From positions 310,001 through 374,000 of the forward strand of contig NZ_JACBYS010000001.1 of NCBI RefSeq assembly GCF_013408245.1: a DNA stretch of 64,000 nt, in the 5' to 3' direction. The position numbers and the translations under genes were made by a program. Source of the DNA: Duganella sp. 1224 (GTDB taxonomy: Bacteria; Pseudomonadota; Gammaproteobacteria; Burkholderiales; Burkholderiaceae_D). Every line of letters starts with the position of its first letter. Within the stretch, counting starts at the first letter, position 1. This document shows positions 1 through 9,061 of the stretch, in pieces. Under the pieces are notes generated by a model. It saw only the letters and a program-made list of their open reading frames with translations. It did no database searches and was not told the DNA's origin.

Positions 1-1
1 G

Positions 2-268
2 GTGAAAGACCTGGCCGTGTCGTCGGGTTCCGCTTGTACTTCGGCCTCGCTGGAACCATCTTATGTATTGCGCGCGCTCGGTCGTAGCGACGAACTGGCG
101 CACAGCTCGATCCGTTTCACCATCGGCCGCTTCACCACCGAAGCCGACATCGATTTCGCGGTAGAGCTGATGAAGTCCAAGGTCAACAAACTGCGTGAAC
201 TGTCGCCGCTGTGGGATATGTTCAAAGAAGGCGTCGATATCAATTCGATCCAATGGGCAGCCCACTAA
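2..268 (+). CDS. iscS: Cysteine desulfurase IscS, C-terminal part (5' end outside window)
   Basis: This is the last 88 residues of the PLP-dependent desulfurase that supplies persulfide sulfur to IscU. The visible part contains the catalytic-loop motif [10 protein letters not shown] with the active-site Cys (codon 35-37), the C-terminal [12 protein letters not shown] segment, and the [18 protein letters not shown] tail that in the IscS family contacts IscU. The frame is open to the window edge, so the true start lies upstream. iscU follows after 24 bp, the canonical isc order. Identification is firm. Confidence 0.97.
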   Translation: MKDLAVSSGSACTSASLEPSYVLRALGRSDELAHSSIRFTIGRFTTEADIDFAVELMKSKVNKLRELSPLWDMFKEGVDINSIQWAAH

Positions 269-292
269 CACTCAAGAAATAGGAGCATCAAC

Positions 293-682
293 ATGGCTTA
301 CTCGGAAAAAGTACTGGACCACTACGAAAACCCACGCAACGTCGGCGCGTTTGAAAAAGGCGACGACAGCGTCGGTACCGGCATGGTCGGCGCGCCGGCC
401 TGCGGCGACGTGATGAAGCTGCAGATCAAGGTGGGGGCGGACGGCGTGATCGAAGACGCCAAGTTCAAAACCTACGGCTGCGGCTCGGCGATCGCATCGA
501 GCTCGCTGGTGACCGAATGGGTCAAGGGCAAAACCCTGGACCAGGCGCTGGCCATCAAGAACACCCAGATCGCCGAAGAACTGGCGCTGCCGCCAGTGAA
601 GATCCACTGCTCGATCCTGGCGGAAGACGCCATCAAGGCCGCCGTGCTGGACTACCAGAACAAGCACACCGCGGCGGCGTAA
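293..682 (+). CDS. iscU: Fe-S cluster scaffold protein IscU
   Basis: A 129-residue scaffold on which [2Fe-2S] clusters are assembled from IscS sulfur before transfer with HscA/HscB. The three ligand cysteines are C37 (APACGD, with D39), C63 (YGCGSA) and C106 (IHCSIL, next to H105). The LPPVK segment at 99-103 is the recognition motif for the chaperone HscA, which is encoded downstream. Length is that of the family. It lies between iscS and iscA in the operon; the start ATG is preceded by AGGAG. Confidence 0.98.
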   Translation: MAYSEKVLDHYENPRNVGAFEKGDDSVGTGMVGAPACGDVMKLQIKVGADGVIEDAKFKTYGCGSAIASSSLVTEWVKGKTLDQALAIKNTQIAEELALPPVKIHCSILAEDAIKAAVLDYQNKHTAAA

Positions 683-690
683 AAAACACG

Positions 691-716
691 GTCGTTCCGG
701 CTGACGCCGGAGCGAC
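691..716 (+). repeat. REP-like hairpin between iscU and iscA
   Basis: Inverted repeat with arms 691-701 and 706-716 (GTCGTTCCGGC and GCCGGAGCGAC, one G-T pair) around a 4-base loop. There is no T-run, so it is not a classic terminator. It resembles the GTCRTTCC-type REP hairpins common in betaproteobacterial intergenic spaces. It could tune mRNA stability inside the isc operon. Confidence 0.6.
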
Positions 717-729
717 AACGGAGAATCAC

Positions 730-1053
730 ATGGCAATCACCCTGACCGAAAAAGCAGCGAAACACATCAACCGCTACATCGAGCGCCGCGGCAAGGGCAT
801 CGGTCTGCGCTTTGGCGTGCGCACCACCGGCTGCTCGGGCATGGCCTACAAGCTGGAATACGTGGACGAAGTGACGGACGAGGACAGCGTCTTCGAATCG
901 CACGGCGTCAAAGTATTCGTCGATCCGAAAAGCCTGCCGTACATCGACGGCACGGAGCTGGACTTTGCGCGCGAAGGCCTGAACGAGGGCTTCAAGTTCA
1001 ACAACCCGAACGAGAAAGACGCTTGCGGTTGCGGTGAAAGCTTCCGCGTCTGA
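730..1053 (+). CDS. iscA: Iron-sulfur cluster assembly protein IscA
   Basis: A 107-residue A-type carrier that takes clusters from the IscU scaffold to target proteins. The three conserved cysteines of the HesB/IscA fold are present: C35 in [10 protein letters not shown], and C99 and C101 in the C-terminal CGCGESF. The start at 730 gives the typical [14 protein letters not shown]-terminus; an upstream in-frame extension reads into iscU in another frame and is not credible. It lies between iscU and hscB; hscB starts 6 bp after its stop. Confidence 0.97.
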   Translation: MAITLTEKAAKHINRYIERRGKGIGLRFGVRTTGCSGMAYKLEYVDEVTDEDSVFESHGVKVFVDPKSLPYIDGTELDFAREGLNEGFKFNNPNEKDACGCGESFRV

Positions 1054-1059
1054 CAGGTC

Positions 1060-1575
1060 ATGCAGAATCACTTTGAGCTATTTCATCTGCCGCAGCAGTT
1101 TGCCGTAGACGCGGGGGCGCTGGACAGCGCCTACCGCGACGTGCAGAGCCGCGTCCATCCCGACAAGTTCGTCAACGCCACCGACGCCGAAAAGCGCGTC
1201 GCCATGCAGTGGGCCACCCGCGCCAACGAAGCCTACCAGACCCTGAAGAATCCGCAAAAGCGCGCGCAATACATGTGCGAGCTGCACGGCGTCGATTTGC
1301 AGACCGAGTCGAACACGGCGATGCCGATGGCCTTCCTGATGCAGCAGATGGAATGGCGCGAAGCGCTGGGCGACGCCCGCGCCGACAAGGACAGCGACGC
1401 GCTGGAAGCGCTCGACCAGCAGCTGCGTGGCGCCCGCAAGGAGCAGCTGGCGCAGATCGAACAGCAGCTCAACGCCGGCGATTACGCCGCCGCCGCGCAA
1501 GGCGTGCGCGCGCTGATGTTCCTCGAAAAATTCGGCGAAGAAGTCCGCTTCGCCTTTGAAGCAATCGAAGCATAA
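1060..1575 (+). CDS. hscB: Fe-S assembly J-domain co-chaperone HscB
   Basis: A 171-residue J-protein that delivers IscU to HscA and stimulates HscA ATPase activity. The N-terminal J domain (about 1-75) carries HPD at 33-35, the motif that contacts the Hsp70 partner. The C-terminal half is the three-helix HSCB domain that binds IscU, including LMQQMEWREAL. Length matches the family. It lies in the operon upstream of hscA, but separated from it by a 79-bp perfect hairpin. Confidence 0.96.
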   Translation: MQNHFELFHLPQQFAVDAGALDSAYRDVQSRVHPDKFVNATDAEKRVAMQWATRANEAYQTLKNPQKRAQYMCELHGVDLQTESNTAMPMAFLMQQMEWREALGDARADKDSDALEALDQQLRGARKEQLAQIEQQLNAGDYAAAAQGVRALMFLEKFGEEVRFAFEAIEA

Positions 1576-1578
1576 AAC

Positions 1579-1657
1579 CGGGGTCAGGTCCGCCATTTAT
1601 ACACGAGCCCAACCATGCAATGGTTGGGCTCGTGTATAAATGGCGGACCTGACCCCG
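1579..1657. repeat. 38-bp perfect inverted repeat (REPIN/MITE-like hairpin) between hscB and hscA
   Basis: The arms 1579-1616 and 1620-1657 are exact reverse complements with a 3-base loop (GCA). The outer end begins CGGGGTCAGGTCC, echoing the GGGGTCTGACCCC palindromes elsewhere in the window. There is no coding capacity and no target duplication that I can see. It fits a REP/REPIN-type non-autonomous element mobilised in trans, for example by a Y1 (RAYT) transposase; that origin is inference. In mRNA it would form a very stable stem just upstream of the hscA ribosome binding site. Confidence 0.85.
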
Positions 1658-1672
1658 AATTAAAGGTACACA

Positions 1673-3553
1673 ATGGCACTACTGCAAATTTCCGAACCAG
1701 GCATGTCGACCGCGCCGCACCAGCACCGGCTGGCGGTGGGGATCGATCTGGGCACCACCAATTCGCTGGTGGCGACTGTGCGCAACAGCATTCCAGAAGT
1801 GCTGAACGACGAGGATGGCCGCGCGCTGCTGCCATCGGTGGTGCGCTATCTGCCCAATGGTCACGCCAACATCGGCTACAAGGCGCAGGCGGCGCAAACC
1901 ACCGATCCGAAGAACACCATCGTCTCGGTCAAGCGCTTCATGGGCCGTGGCCTGGCGGATATCGCCTACGCGGAGAACCTGCCTTACGATTTCCAGGATA
2001 CGCCGGGCATGGTGCAACTCAAGACCGTCGCCGGCGTCAGGAGCCCGGTGGAGGTGTCGGCGCAGATCCTGGCCACGCTGCGCCAGCGCGCCGAGGACTC
2101 GCTGGGCGATGACCTGGTGGGCGCGGTGATCACCGTGCCGGCTTACTTCGATGACGCGCAGCGCCAGGCCACCAAGGATGCGGCGCAATTGGCCGGCCTG
2201 AACGTGCTGCGCCTGCTGAGCGAGCCGACCGCCGCCGCCATCGCCTATGGCCTGGATAACGGTTCGGAAGGCATCTACGCGGTCTACGATCTGGGCGGCG
2301 GCACCTTCGATATCTCGATTCTGAAACTGAGCAAGGGCGTGTTTGAGGTACTGGCCACCGGCGGCGATTCCGCGTTGGGCGGCGACGACTTCGACCACCG
2401 CCTGTTCTGCTACATCCACCAGCAGGAAAAACTGGCGCCGCTGTCGGACGAGGATACCGCCGTGCTGATGGTGAAAGCGCGCGAGGCCAAGGAACTGCTG
2501 TCGACCAAATCGGAAGTGGTGGTCGACGCGACGCTGAAGTCAGGCGAGCAGGTGCACCTGACCATCACCGCCGAGAAGTTCCAGGAAATCACCGCGCACC
2601 TGATCGAGAAGACCATGAAGGCCATCAAGAAAGCGCTGCGCGACGCCAATGTCGACGCGGACGATGTCGATGGCGTGGTCATGGTCGGCGGCGCCACGCG
2701 TATGCCGCACGTGCATCGCGCGGTGAGCGAATACTTCCACACCACGCCGCACGCGAACATCGATCCGGACAAGGTGGTGGCGCTGGGCGCCGCCGTGCAG
2801 GCCAATCTGCTGGCCGGCAACCGCGCGCCGGGCGATGACTGGCTGCTGCTGGATGTGATTCCGCTGTCGCTGGGCATCGAGACCATGGGCGGCCTGGTGG
2901 AGAAAATCATCCCGCGCAACTCGACCATCCCGTGCGCCCGCGCGCAGGAGTTCACCACGTTCAAGGATGGCCAGACCGCGCTGGCGGTGCACGTGCTGCA
3001 GGGCGAGCGTGAGCTGGTGGCCGATTGCCGTTCGCTGGCGCGCTTCGAGCTGCGCGGCATTCCGCCGATGGCGGCCGGCGCGGCGCGCATCCGCATCACC
3101 TACCAGGTGGACGCGGACGGCTTGCTGTCGGTGTCGGCGCGCGAACTGCGTTCCGGCGTGGAGGCGTCGATCAGCGTCAAGCCGTCGTATGGCCTGGGCG
3201 ATGATGACGTGGCGCGCATGCTGCAGGATTCGCACAAGTCGGCGGATGTCGACATGAAGGCGCGCGCGCTGCGCGAAGAGCAGGTGGAGGCCGAGCGCAT
3301 CCTGCTGGCGACCCAGTCGGCGCTGGACGAGGATGGCGCGCTGCTGTCGGACGACGAGCGCGCGGCGGTCGATGCGCTGATGGCGCGCACCCGCGAGATC
3401 CTCGCGCAGTCGCAAGCCGGTGCGGTGGATCATCAGGCGGTGAAGGCGGCGGTGGAGGCGCTGGCGCACGGCACCGAAGAATTCGCGTCGCGCCGCATGG
3501 ACCGCAGCGTGCGCAGCGCACTGGCCGGCAAGGCGCTGGACCAAGTCGTTTGA
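1673..3553 (+). CDS. hscA: Fe-S protein assembly chaperone HscA
   Basis: A 626-residue specialised Hsp70 (the E. coli protein has 616) that works with HscB to release the cluster from IscU by recognising its LPPVK motif. The N-terminal [10 protein letters not shown] is an HscA hallmark. The nucleotide-binding domain follows with GIDLGTTNS at 23-31, the phosphate-2 loop [11 protein letters not shown] and the adenosine motif [11 protein letters not shown]. The beta-sandwich substrate domain and helical lid fill the last third. A weak AAAGG lies ahead of the ATG, just after the 79-bp hairpin. Confidence 0.97.
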   Translation: MALLQISEPGMSTAPHQHRLAVGIDLGTTNSLVATVRNSIPEVLNDEDGRALLPSVVRYLPNGHANIGYKAQAAQTTDPKNTIVSVKRFMGRGLADIAYAENLPYDFQDTPGMVQLKTVAGVRSPVEVSAQILATLRQRAEDSLGDDLVGAVITVPAYFDDAQRQATKDAAQLAGLNVLRLLSEPTAAAIAYGLDNGSEGIYAVYDLGGGTFDISILKLSKGVFEVLATGGDSALGGDDFDHRLFCYIHQQEKLAPLSDEDTAVLMVKAREAKELLSTKSEVVVDATLKSGEQVHLTITAEKFQEITAHLIEKTMKAIKKALRDANVDADDVDGVVMVGGATRMPHVHRAVSEYFHTTPHANIDPDKVVALGAAVQANLLAGNRAPGDDWLLLDVIPLSLGIETMGGLVEKIIPRNSTIPCARAQEFTTFKDGQTALAVHVLQGERELVADCRSLARFELRGIPPMAAGAARIRITYQVDADGLLSVSARELRSGVEASISVKPSYGLGDDDVARMLQDSHKSADVDMKARALREEQVEAERILLATQSALDEDGALLSDDERAAVDALMARTREILAQSQAGAVDHQAVKAAVEALAHGTEEFASRRMDRSVRSALAGKALDQVV

Positions 3554-3558
3554 TTATT

Positions 3559-3579
3559 CGTTCCCGCGCTGCGGGAACG
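3559..3579 (+). repeat. Short hairpin between hscA and fdx
   Basis: A 9-bp perfect stem (CGTTCCCGC / GCGGGAACG) with a 3-base loop, 5 bp after the hscA stop and followed by no T-run. It is probably a REP-type hairpin or an mRNA processing or stability element rather than a terminator, because fdx and iscX continue the operon. Confidence 0.5.
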
Positions 3580-3599
3580 GCCCTATAAAGAGTTTAACC

Positions 3600-3941
3600 A
3601 TGCCACAAATCGTATTCCTGCCCCACGCAAAACTGTGCCCGGACGGCGCTGTCGTCGAAGCCCCAGCCGGCAAAACGCTGTGCGACATCATGCTGGACAA
3701 CGACATCCACATCGAGCACGCCTGCGAAAAGTCCTGCGCCTGCACCACCTGCCACGTGCTGGTGCGCGAGGGCTTCAACTCGCTGAACGAAGCCAGCGAA
3801 ACCGAAGAAGACCTGCTGGACAAAGCCTGGGGCCTGGAGGCCGTGTCGCGCCTGTCGTGCCAGGCCGTGGTGGCGGACGAAGACCTGGTCATCGAAATCC
3901 CCAAGTACACCATCAACCACGCGAGCGAAGGCGGACACTGA
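3600..3941 (+). CDS. fdx: ISC-type [2Fe-2S] ferredoxin
   Basis: A 113-residue adrenodoxin-type ferredoxin that supplies electrons for cluster assembly on IscU. The ligands are C42, C48 and C51 in [14 protein letters not shown] plus C87 in RLSCQAV; C46 is the extra conserved Cys of the ISC-type subgroup. The start context MPQIVFLPH is typical. The stop (3939-3941) and the iscX start (3943) are one base apart, so the two are translationally linked. Confidence 0.97.
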   Translation: MPQIVFLPHAKLCPDGAVVEAPAGKTLCDIMLDNDIHIEHACEKSCACTTCHVLVREGFNSLNEASETEEDLLDKAWGLEAVSRLSCQAVVADEDLVIEIPKYTINHASEGGH

Positions 3942-3942
3942 G

Positions 3943-4137
3943 ATGAAGTGGACTGACATCACCGCGATTGCGGAAGCGTTGTACGATAAATACCCGGACG
4001 TCGATCCGGCCACCATCCGCTTCACCGATCTGCACAACAAAATCATCGAGCTCGAAGACTTCGATGACGACAAGTCGCGCGGTGGTGAAAAGGTCCTCGA
4101 AGCAGTTCAGCAGGCGTGGATCGATGAAGCAGCCTAA
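3943..4137 (+). CDS. iscX: Fe-S assembly adaptor IscX (YfhJ)
   Basis: A 64-residue acidic protein of the IscX family, which binds IscS and iron and modulates desulfurase activity. The family signature MKWTDI, the [13 protein letters not shown] segment and the C-terminal [10 protein letters not shown] helix are all present, and length is standard. It is the last classical gene of the isc operon. The following methyltransferase starts inside its final codons (14-bp overlap), which suggests that transcription continues. Confidence 0.95.
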   Translation: MKWTDITAIAEALYDKYPDVDPATIRFTDLHNKIIELEDFDDDKSRGGEKVLEAVQQAWIDEAA

Positions 4138-5014
4138 GAAACCCGTCCAGAAGATCGGCGCCACCGTCACCAGCGCCGACAACATGCCGGAGATCCGCGA
4201 GGGCCAGACCGTGGCCCTGCTGCAGGAGCTGCACATCCTCACGCGCGACGGCAAGATGAACCAGGACAGCCGCCGCAAGCTGAAACAGGTCTACCACCTG
4301 TACCAGTTCATCGAGCCGCTGCTGAAGGAAGTGCTGGCCGAAAAAGACAAGGTCTCGCTGGTCGACCACGGCGCCGGCAAGTCCTATCTCGGCTTCATCA
4401 TCTACGACCTGTTCTTCAAGGCGCTGCAGAACGACTCGCGCATCTACGGCATCGAGACGCGCGAAGAACTGGTGGCGCGTTCGCAGGAACTGGCGAAGCA
4501 GTTCAACTTCCCCGGCATGTCCTTCCTGCCGCTGTCGGTGGCCGAGTCCACCGAGTCGAAGCTGCTGCCCGAGCAGATCGACGTCGTCACCGCGCTCCAC
4601 GCCTGCAATACGGCCACCGACGACGCCATCCAGTTCGCGCTGAAGAAGAAGGCCAAACACATCGTGCTGGTGCCGTGCTGCCAGGCCGAAGTGGCCTCGG
4701 TCCTGAAGAAAAACAAAGGGCAGTCGCTGGGCAAATCGGCGCTGACCGAAATCTGGCGCCACCCGATTCACACCCGCGAATTCGGCAGCCAGATCACCAA
4801 CGTGCTGCGCTGCCTGCAACTGGAAGCGCACGGCTACAGCGTCACCGTGACGGAACTGGTGGGCTGGGAGCACTCGATGAAGAATGAACTGATCATCGCC
4901 ACCTACAAGAACCTGCCGCGCAAGCGTCCGGCCGAGCGCCTGAAAGAGGTGCTGGAAACCGTCGGCCTGCAGGAGATGAACACCCGTTTCTTCGCTGAAG
5001 AAGAGGTAGCGTAA
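4124..5014 (+). CDS. Class I SAM-dependent methyltransferase (Methyltransf_32-like)
   Basis: A 296-residue soluble protein. The ATG at 4124, overlapping the end of iscX, gives a sensible N-terminus; an earlier in-frame ATG would overlap most of iscX and is rejected. The SAM-binding loop is [12 protein letters not shown] (residues 80-91), followed by an acidic strand IYGIETRE. Further conserved-looking segments are [13 protein letters not shown] and VPCCQAEV. The [12 protein letters not shown] pattern suggests the PF13679-type methyltransferases. The substrate is unknown; position ties it to the isc and ltaE transcription unit but does not reveal a function. Confidence 0.8.
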   Translation: MKQPKKPVQKIGATVTSADNMPEIREGQTVALLQELHILTRDGKMNQDSRRKLKQVYHLYQFIEPLLKEVLAEKDKVSLVDHGAGKSYLGFIIYDLFFKALQNDSRIYGIETREELVARSQELAKQFNFPGMSFLPLSVAESTESKLLPEQIDVVTALHACNTATDDAIQFALKKKAKHIVLVPCCQAEVASVLKKNKGQSLGKSALTEIWRHPIHTREFGSQITNVLRCLQLEAHGYSVTVTELVGWEHSMKNELIIATYKNLPRKRPAERLKEVLETVGLQEMNTRFFAEEEVA

Positions 5015-6024
5015 TGGAGAACTGGCTCGATCTGCGCAGCGACACCGTCACGCGCCCCAGCGCCGCGATGCGCGCGGCCATGAACGCCGCCGACGTCGGC
5101 GACGACGTCTACGGCGACGACCCGACCGTCAACCGCCTGCAGGAATACGCCGCCGATTTGTTCGGCTTTGAAGACGCGGTGTTCGCGCCCTCCGGCACGC
5201 AAAGCAATCTGCTCGCGCTGCTGGTGCATTGCGGCCGCGGCGACGAATACCTGGTCGGCCAGGAAGCGCACACCTACCGCTACGAAGGCGGCGGCGCGGC
5301 GGTGCTGGGCAGCATCCAGCCGCAGCCCATCATCAACCAGGCCGACGGCAGCATCGCGCTGGCCGATATCGAAGCCTACATCAAGCCGGATGATTTCCAC
5401 TTCGCGCGCACCAGGCTGCTGGCGCTGGAAAACACCATCAACGGCCGCGTGCTGCCGATGGATTACGTGCAGCAGGCCACGCAGCTGGCGCACGACAAGG
5501 GCCTGGCCACGCACCTCGATGGCGCGCGCTTGTGCAACGCCGCCGTCATGCTGGGCGTCAGCCCGCGTGAGGTCGCGCGCGGCTTCGACTCGGTCTCCGT
5601 GTGCCTGTCCAAGGGCCTCGGCGCGCCGGTCGGCTCGGTCCTCTTGGGCAGCCGTCCATTCATCAAGGAGGCCAAGCGCTGGCGCAAGATGCTGGGTGGC
5701 GGCATGCGCCAGGCCGGCATCATCGCCGCCGGCGGCCTGTACGCGCTGGAGCACAACATCCCGCGCCTGGCCGAGGATCACGACAACGCCGCCTACTTCG
5801 CCGGCGAACTGGCGAAGATGAAAGGCCTCAAGGTCAGCACGCCGCAGACCAACATCTTTTACGTCGACATTCCACAGTTCGTGCTGAAAGGGCTGGGCGA
5901 CGTGCTGGAACTGACGCGCATCCGCATGTCGCTGGGGCCGCGCACGCGCATCGTCACGCACATGGACACCACGCGCGACGATATCGACCGCGCCATCACC
6001 GTGTTTGGAGACTTCTTTGGATAA
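5014..6024 (+). CDS. ltaE: Low-specificity L-threonine aldolase
   Basis: A 336-residue fold-type I PLP enzyme that cleaves L-threonine or L-allo-threonine to glycine and acetaldehyde. Its N-terminus LRSDTVTRPS is diagnostic. H86 in QEAHTYRYEGGG stacks on PLP in the family, HLDGARL (167-173) holds the PLP-interacting Asp and Arg, and K200 in SVCLSKGLGAPVGS is the Schiff-base lysine. The start ATG overlaps the preceding TAA by one base (TAATG), indicating translational coupling. The TTG-started pseudouridine synthase overlaps its end. Confidence 0.95.
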   Translation: MENWLDLRSDTVTRPSAAMRAAMNAADVGDDVYGDDPTVNRLQEYAADLFGFEDAVFAPSGTQSNLLALLVHCGRGDEYLVGQEAHTYRYEGGGAAVLGSIQPQPIINQADGSIALADIEAYIKPDDFHFARTRLLALENTINGRVLPMDYVQQATQLAHDKGLATHLDGARLCNAAVMLGVSPREVARGFDSVSVCLSKGLGAPVGSVLLGSRPFIKEAKRWRKMLGGGMRQAGIIAAGGLYALEHNIPRLAEDHDNAAYFAGELAKMKGLKVSTPQTNIFYVDIPQFVLKGLGDVLELTRIRMSLGPRTRIVTHMDTTRDDIDRAITVFGDFFG

Positions 6025-6697
6025 CGACGACAACACCATCCGCCTGTCCAAGCGCGTCGCCGAAGAGCGCCAATGTTCGCGCCGCGAGGCGGAGCTGTAT
6101 ATTGAAGGCGGCTTTGTCAGCGTGGATGGCGAGGTGGTGGAAGAAGTCGGCGCGCGCGTCGCGCCCGGGCAGCACATCACCATCGCCGCCGATGCGACGC
6201 TGATGGAAATCGTCCCTGTCACCATTCTGCTGCACAAGCCGGCGGGTGTGGCCCAGCCGCTGCATCTGCTCAAGGCCGAGACGCTGACGCGCTCGGCGCC
6301 GGGGCAGCGCTTCCTCAAGCGCCATGTCACCGGCCAGGAGCAGATGGTGCCGCTGGACGCCAAGGCCAGTGGCCTGGTTGTGTTCACGCAGGACTTCCGC
6401 GTCAACCGCAAACTGAGCGAAGAAGCGCTGGAGCAGGAGATCATCGTCGAAGTCTCCGGCGACATCATCGAAGGCGGCCTGCAGCAGCTCAACCAGATCA
6501 ACGGCAAGGTAAGCTGGCAAAACGAAACGCGCCTGCGCTGGGCGGTCAAAGGCCTGAAGCTCGGCACCATCGAAAAGCTGTGCAAGGAAGTCGGGCTGAA
6601 GGTGGTGTCCATGAAGCGCATCCGGGTGGGGCGCATCTCCATGGCCAGCCTGCCGTCGGGCGAGTGGCGCTACCTGCAGAACTACGAACGATTCTAA
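6017..6697 (+). CDS. RsuA/RluF-family rRNA pseudouridine synthase
   Basis: A 226-residue protein with an N-terminal S4 RNA-binding domain (IRLSKRVAEERQCSRREAELYIEGGFVSVDG) and a pseudouridine synthase domain ending KRIRVGRISMASLPSGEWRYL, most like E. coli RluF (23S rRNA U2604). TTG 6017 is chosen because GGAG at 6007-6010 stands 6 bases upstream; TTG 6005 is an alternative. It overlaps ltaE by 8 bp. The catalytic motif reads VPLDAKASGL where the family has GRLDxxTxGL: the Asp is kept but the usual Arg is Pro. The exact rRNA target cannot be read from sequence. Confidence 0.82.
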   Translation: MDNDDNTIRLSKRVAEERQCSRREAELYIEGGFVSVDGEVVEEVGARVAPGQHITIAADATLMEIVPVTILLHKPAGVAQPLHLLKAETLTRSAPGQRFLKRHVTGQEQMVPLDAKASGLVVFTQDFRVNRKLSEEALEQEIIVEVSGDIIEGGLQQLNQINGKVSWQNETRLRWAVKGLKLGTIEKLCKEVGLKVVSMKRIRVGRISMASLPSGEWRYLQNYERF

Positions 6698-6740
6698 CGC
6701 TGCGCAAGCGGGAACCGTTCACCCCGCACTGCGGCGCACA

Positions 6741-6770
6741 GGGGTCTGACCCCGTACGGGGTCAGACCCC
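6741..6770. repeat. 30-bp perfect palindrome, copy 1 of 4
   Basis: A perfect palindrome made of GGGGTCTGACCCC, a central GTAC, and the complement, between two convergent genes. The same core recurs at 15069-15098, 49170-49199 and 63160-63189. A further small stem (CCCC 6767-6770 with GGGG 6779-6782) overlaps it. The left flank (ACCCCGCAC...GCGC) resembles the reverse-oriented right flank of copy 4. It may also act as a bidirectional transcription end. Confidence 0.85.
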
Positions 6771-6794
6771 AACCTTTTGGGGTAACGCCGCGTC

Positions 6795-8933
6795 TCAATC
6801 ACCGTGCGGCGGTGTTGTTTGAGAGAGGATGAAGGCGTAGGTATCGGCCGCCTCGGCGTCCTGCTGCGCGCGGGTCGAGCCCATGCCGTGGCCGGCGTCA
6901 AAGTCGACGCGCAGCAGCACGGGCTTGCCGCTGGTGGTGGCAGCCTGCAGCCGCGCCGCCATCTTCGCCGGATGGAACGGCGCCACGCGCGGATCGGTCA
7001 CGCCGGTGGTCAGCAGCACCGCCGGATACTTCACGCCATCCACCACCTGCTGATAGCTGTCGATGCTCTTCAGCGCCTTGAAGCCCGCCGGATCGGCGAT
7101 CGCGCCCCATTCAGGTTCCTCACCATAGCCATTCTGTTCCGCCACGTAGCGCAGCGGGTTATGCCAGCCGACGCCCGACACCACCACCGCAAACAGGTCC
7201 GGCCGCTCTTCCAGCGCGCGGCCCATGGTGATGCCGCCGGCCGAGCGTCCGCCAATCGCCTGGTAGGCCGGCGAGGTATAGCCCTTGGCCTGGATCTCTT
7301 CGCACACGGCGATCAGGTCGCGCCACGTGTTCGGCTTGTTTTCCAGCTGGCCGGCGCGGTGCCATTCGCGGCCAAATTCGCCGCCGCCGCGCACATTGGC
7401 GTAGCCGACCACCGCGCCCTGGTCCACCAGCGCCAGCGTGCGCCCGGCAAACGCCGGCGTGTACGCGGCCGCGCCGTAGCTGCCATAGGCCGAGATGAAG
7501 GCGGGATTCTTGCCATCCAGCTTCAGGCCTTTTTTGTAGATCAGCGAATACGGAATTTTGGTGCCGTCCTTGGCGGTGGCGAAGCGGCGCTCGGTGGTGT
7601 AGGCGCTGACGTCGATGGCGGGTTTTGGCGTGATGCCGGTGTCGGCCAGTTTGCCGTCCGCGCTCACCGACCAGATGCCGGTCGGCTGCAGCCAGCCGGA
7701 CAGGATCACCAGCGCGCCGGGCGCGTCGGCGTCGGCATCAATGGAGCCCAGCGTGCCGTCGAAGGGCAGGGCGATGCTGGCGACCTTGCCGTCGGTGCCG
7801 AGGCGCAGCAGCTTGCCGATGCCGCCGTCCATCGCGCGGATATACAAGCCGTCCTTGGCGCGCGCCGTCCCTTGCAGGACCAACTCCGATTCCGCCACCA
7901 CTTCCTGCGCGCTGGCCAGCGCTGGCGACTTGGCGGAGGTCTTGAGCACGCGGCCGCGCGGATGGTCTTTGGTGGACAGCAGATACAGGTCGTCGCCGTG
8001 CAGGTCGATGTCGATCACTTCGTCGGCGAAGTCGGCCACCGGCTGCCATGCGGCTTTGCCGGTCTGCGCGTCCTTCAGCGGCGCGATGTAGACGCGGCGT
8101 TCCTTGCGCACATCGGCCAGCACCAGCAGCGCGTAGTGGGAGTGCGATGAGGTGAAGATGTACGGCGCCTGGATTTTTTCGTACTGGACCTTGGCGTCCA
8201 GTCCGCGCTTCATCAGGATCGGGTCCTTGCCGGCGTCGGTGCCCACTTTGTGGAAGCGCACTTGCGAATCGAGGAAGCGTTCGGGCGTGTTCACCGCGCC
8301 GGTCAGCTGGTTGTAGAAGAAGCCGGAGCTGTCGGCCAGCCAGCTGGGTTCCGCGCCCTGGGTGTTGATGATGCGTTCCTTCAGCACCGTGCCGCTGCGC
8401 ACGTCCATGATGTGCAGCACCGAGTCTTCGCTGCCGTCTTTCGACAAGCCGTAGACCAGTTTGCTGCCGTCCGGCGAGGCGTGCCACCAGTCCAGCGAGG
8501 TGTGGCTGGTTTTGGTGTCGAACTTGGTGGGGTCGACCAGTACGCGGTCCTTGCCGCCTTCGCGCACGAATAGCTTGAAGTTGTTGGAGCCGGCGGGACG
8601 CTGTTGATAGAACAGCCGCGCGCCGGCTTTTTCCACGCGCGCCGGGGCGGCGATGTCGCCGGACAGTTGCTGGATGCGCTTCAGCAGTTCGTCGCGCTTG
8701 GGCAGCGTGTCGAGGATGGCGCGGGTGTGGGCGTTTTGTTGCTTCAGGAACGGCAGCCAGTCGGGGGCCTTGTCGTTCTCCATCCAGCGGTAGCGGTCAG
8801 AGATGGTTTCGCCGAAATAGGTATCGGTGACCGGGGCGACGCGGGCGACAGGCGCCGGTGGGATGTCGGCGGCAAAGGCTGCGGAACTGGCGAACGCGAG
8901 GGCGAGGGCGAGGCCCAGGACGACTGGTTTCAT
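6795..8933 (-). CDS. Secreted prolyl oligopeptidase family serine peptidase (S9)
   Basis: A 712-residue periplasmic or secreted peptidase. Residues 1-21 are a clear signal peptide ending AAFAAD. The N-terminal PEP motif YRWMENDKAPDWLPFLKQQN and a beta-propeller region (about 90-430) precede the alpha/beta-hydrolase domain. The triad reads S564 (GGRSAGGITMG), D647 (GVTDPRV) and H682 (DAGHGMGS). The family cuts short peptides after proline. The GRSAGG serine motif differs from the GGSNGG of classical prolyl endopeptidases, so exact specificity is open. Transcribed alone, convergent with the pseudouridine synthase gene. Confidence 0.92.
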   Translation of the reverse strand: MKPVVLGLALALAFASSAAFAADIPPAPVARVAPVTDTYFGETISDRYRWMENDKAPDWLPFLKQQNAHTRAILDTLPKRDELLKRIQQLSGDIAAPARVEKAGARLFYQQRPAGSNNFKLFVREGGKDRVLVDPTKFDTKTSHTSLDWWHASPDGSKLVYGLSKDGSEDSVLHIMDVRSGTVLKERIINTQGAEPSWLADSSGFFYNQLTGAVNTPERFLDSQVRFHKVGTDAGKDPILMKRGLDAKVQYEKIQAPYIFTSSHSHYALLVLADVRKERRVYIAPLKDAQTGKAAWQPVADFADEVIDIDLHGDDLYLLSTKDHPRGRVLKTSAKSPALASAQEVVAESELVLQGTARAKDGLYIRAMDGGIGKLLRLGTDGKVASIALPFDGTLGSIDADADAPGALVILSGWLQPTGIWSVSADGKLADTGITPKPAIDVSAYTTERRFATAKDGTKIPYSLIYKKGLKLDGKNPAFISAYGSYGAAAYTPAFAGRTLALVDQGAVVGYANVRGGGEFGREWHRAGQLENKPNTWRDLIAVCEEIQAKGYTSPAYQAIGGRSAGGITMGRALEERPDLFAVVVSGVGWHNPLRYVAEQNGYGEEPEWGAIADPAGFKALKSIDSYQQVVDGVKYPAVLLTTGVTDPRVAPFHPAKMAARLQAATTSGKPVLLRVDFDAGHGMGSTRAQQDAEAADTYAFILSQTTPPHGD

Positions 8934-8980
8934 TTTCGGTCCTTCGTGGCGGGGAAAATTCTATTCTGCCATGAAAGACC

Positions 8981-9053
8981 GTCGTTATTCCCGCGAAAGC
9001 GGGAGTCCACGCTGAGCAGGCGTTCTATGGATTCCGGCTTCCGCCGGAGTGAC
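8981..9053. repeat. Double-hairpin REP-like element
   Basis: Two small hairpins in the 128-bp gap between the peptidase and RDD genes: TCCCGC/GCGGGA (8989-9004) and TCCGGC/GCCGGA (about 9032-9047), with GTCGTTATTCCCGC at the outer end and GGAGTGACG at the other. This is the arrangement of the widespread betaproteobacterial REP family of paired GTC-ATTCC hairpins. No coding potential. Confidence 0.65.
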
Positions 9054-9061
9054 GGGGGGCG

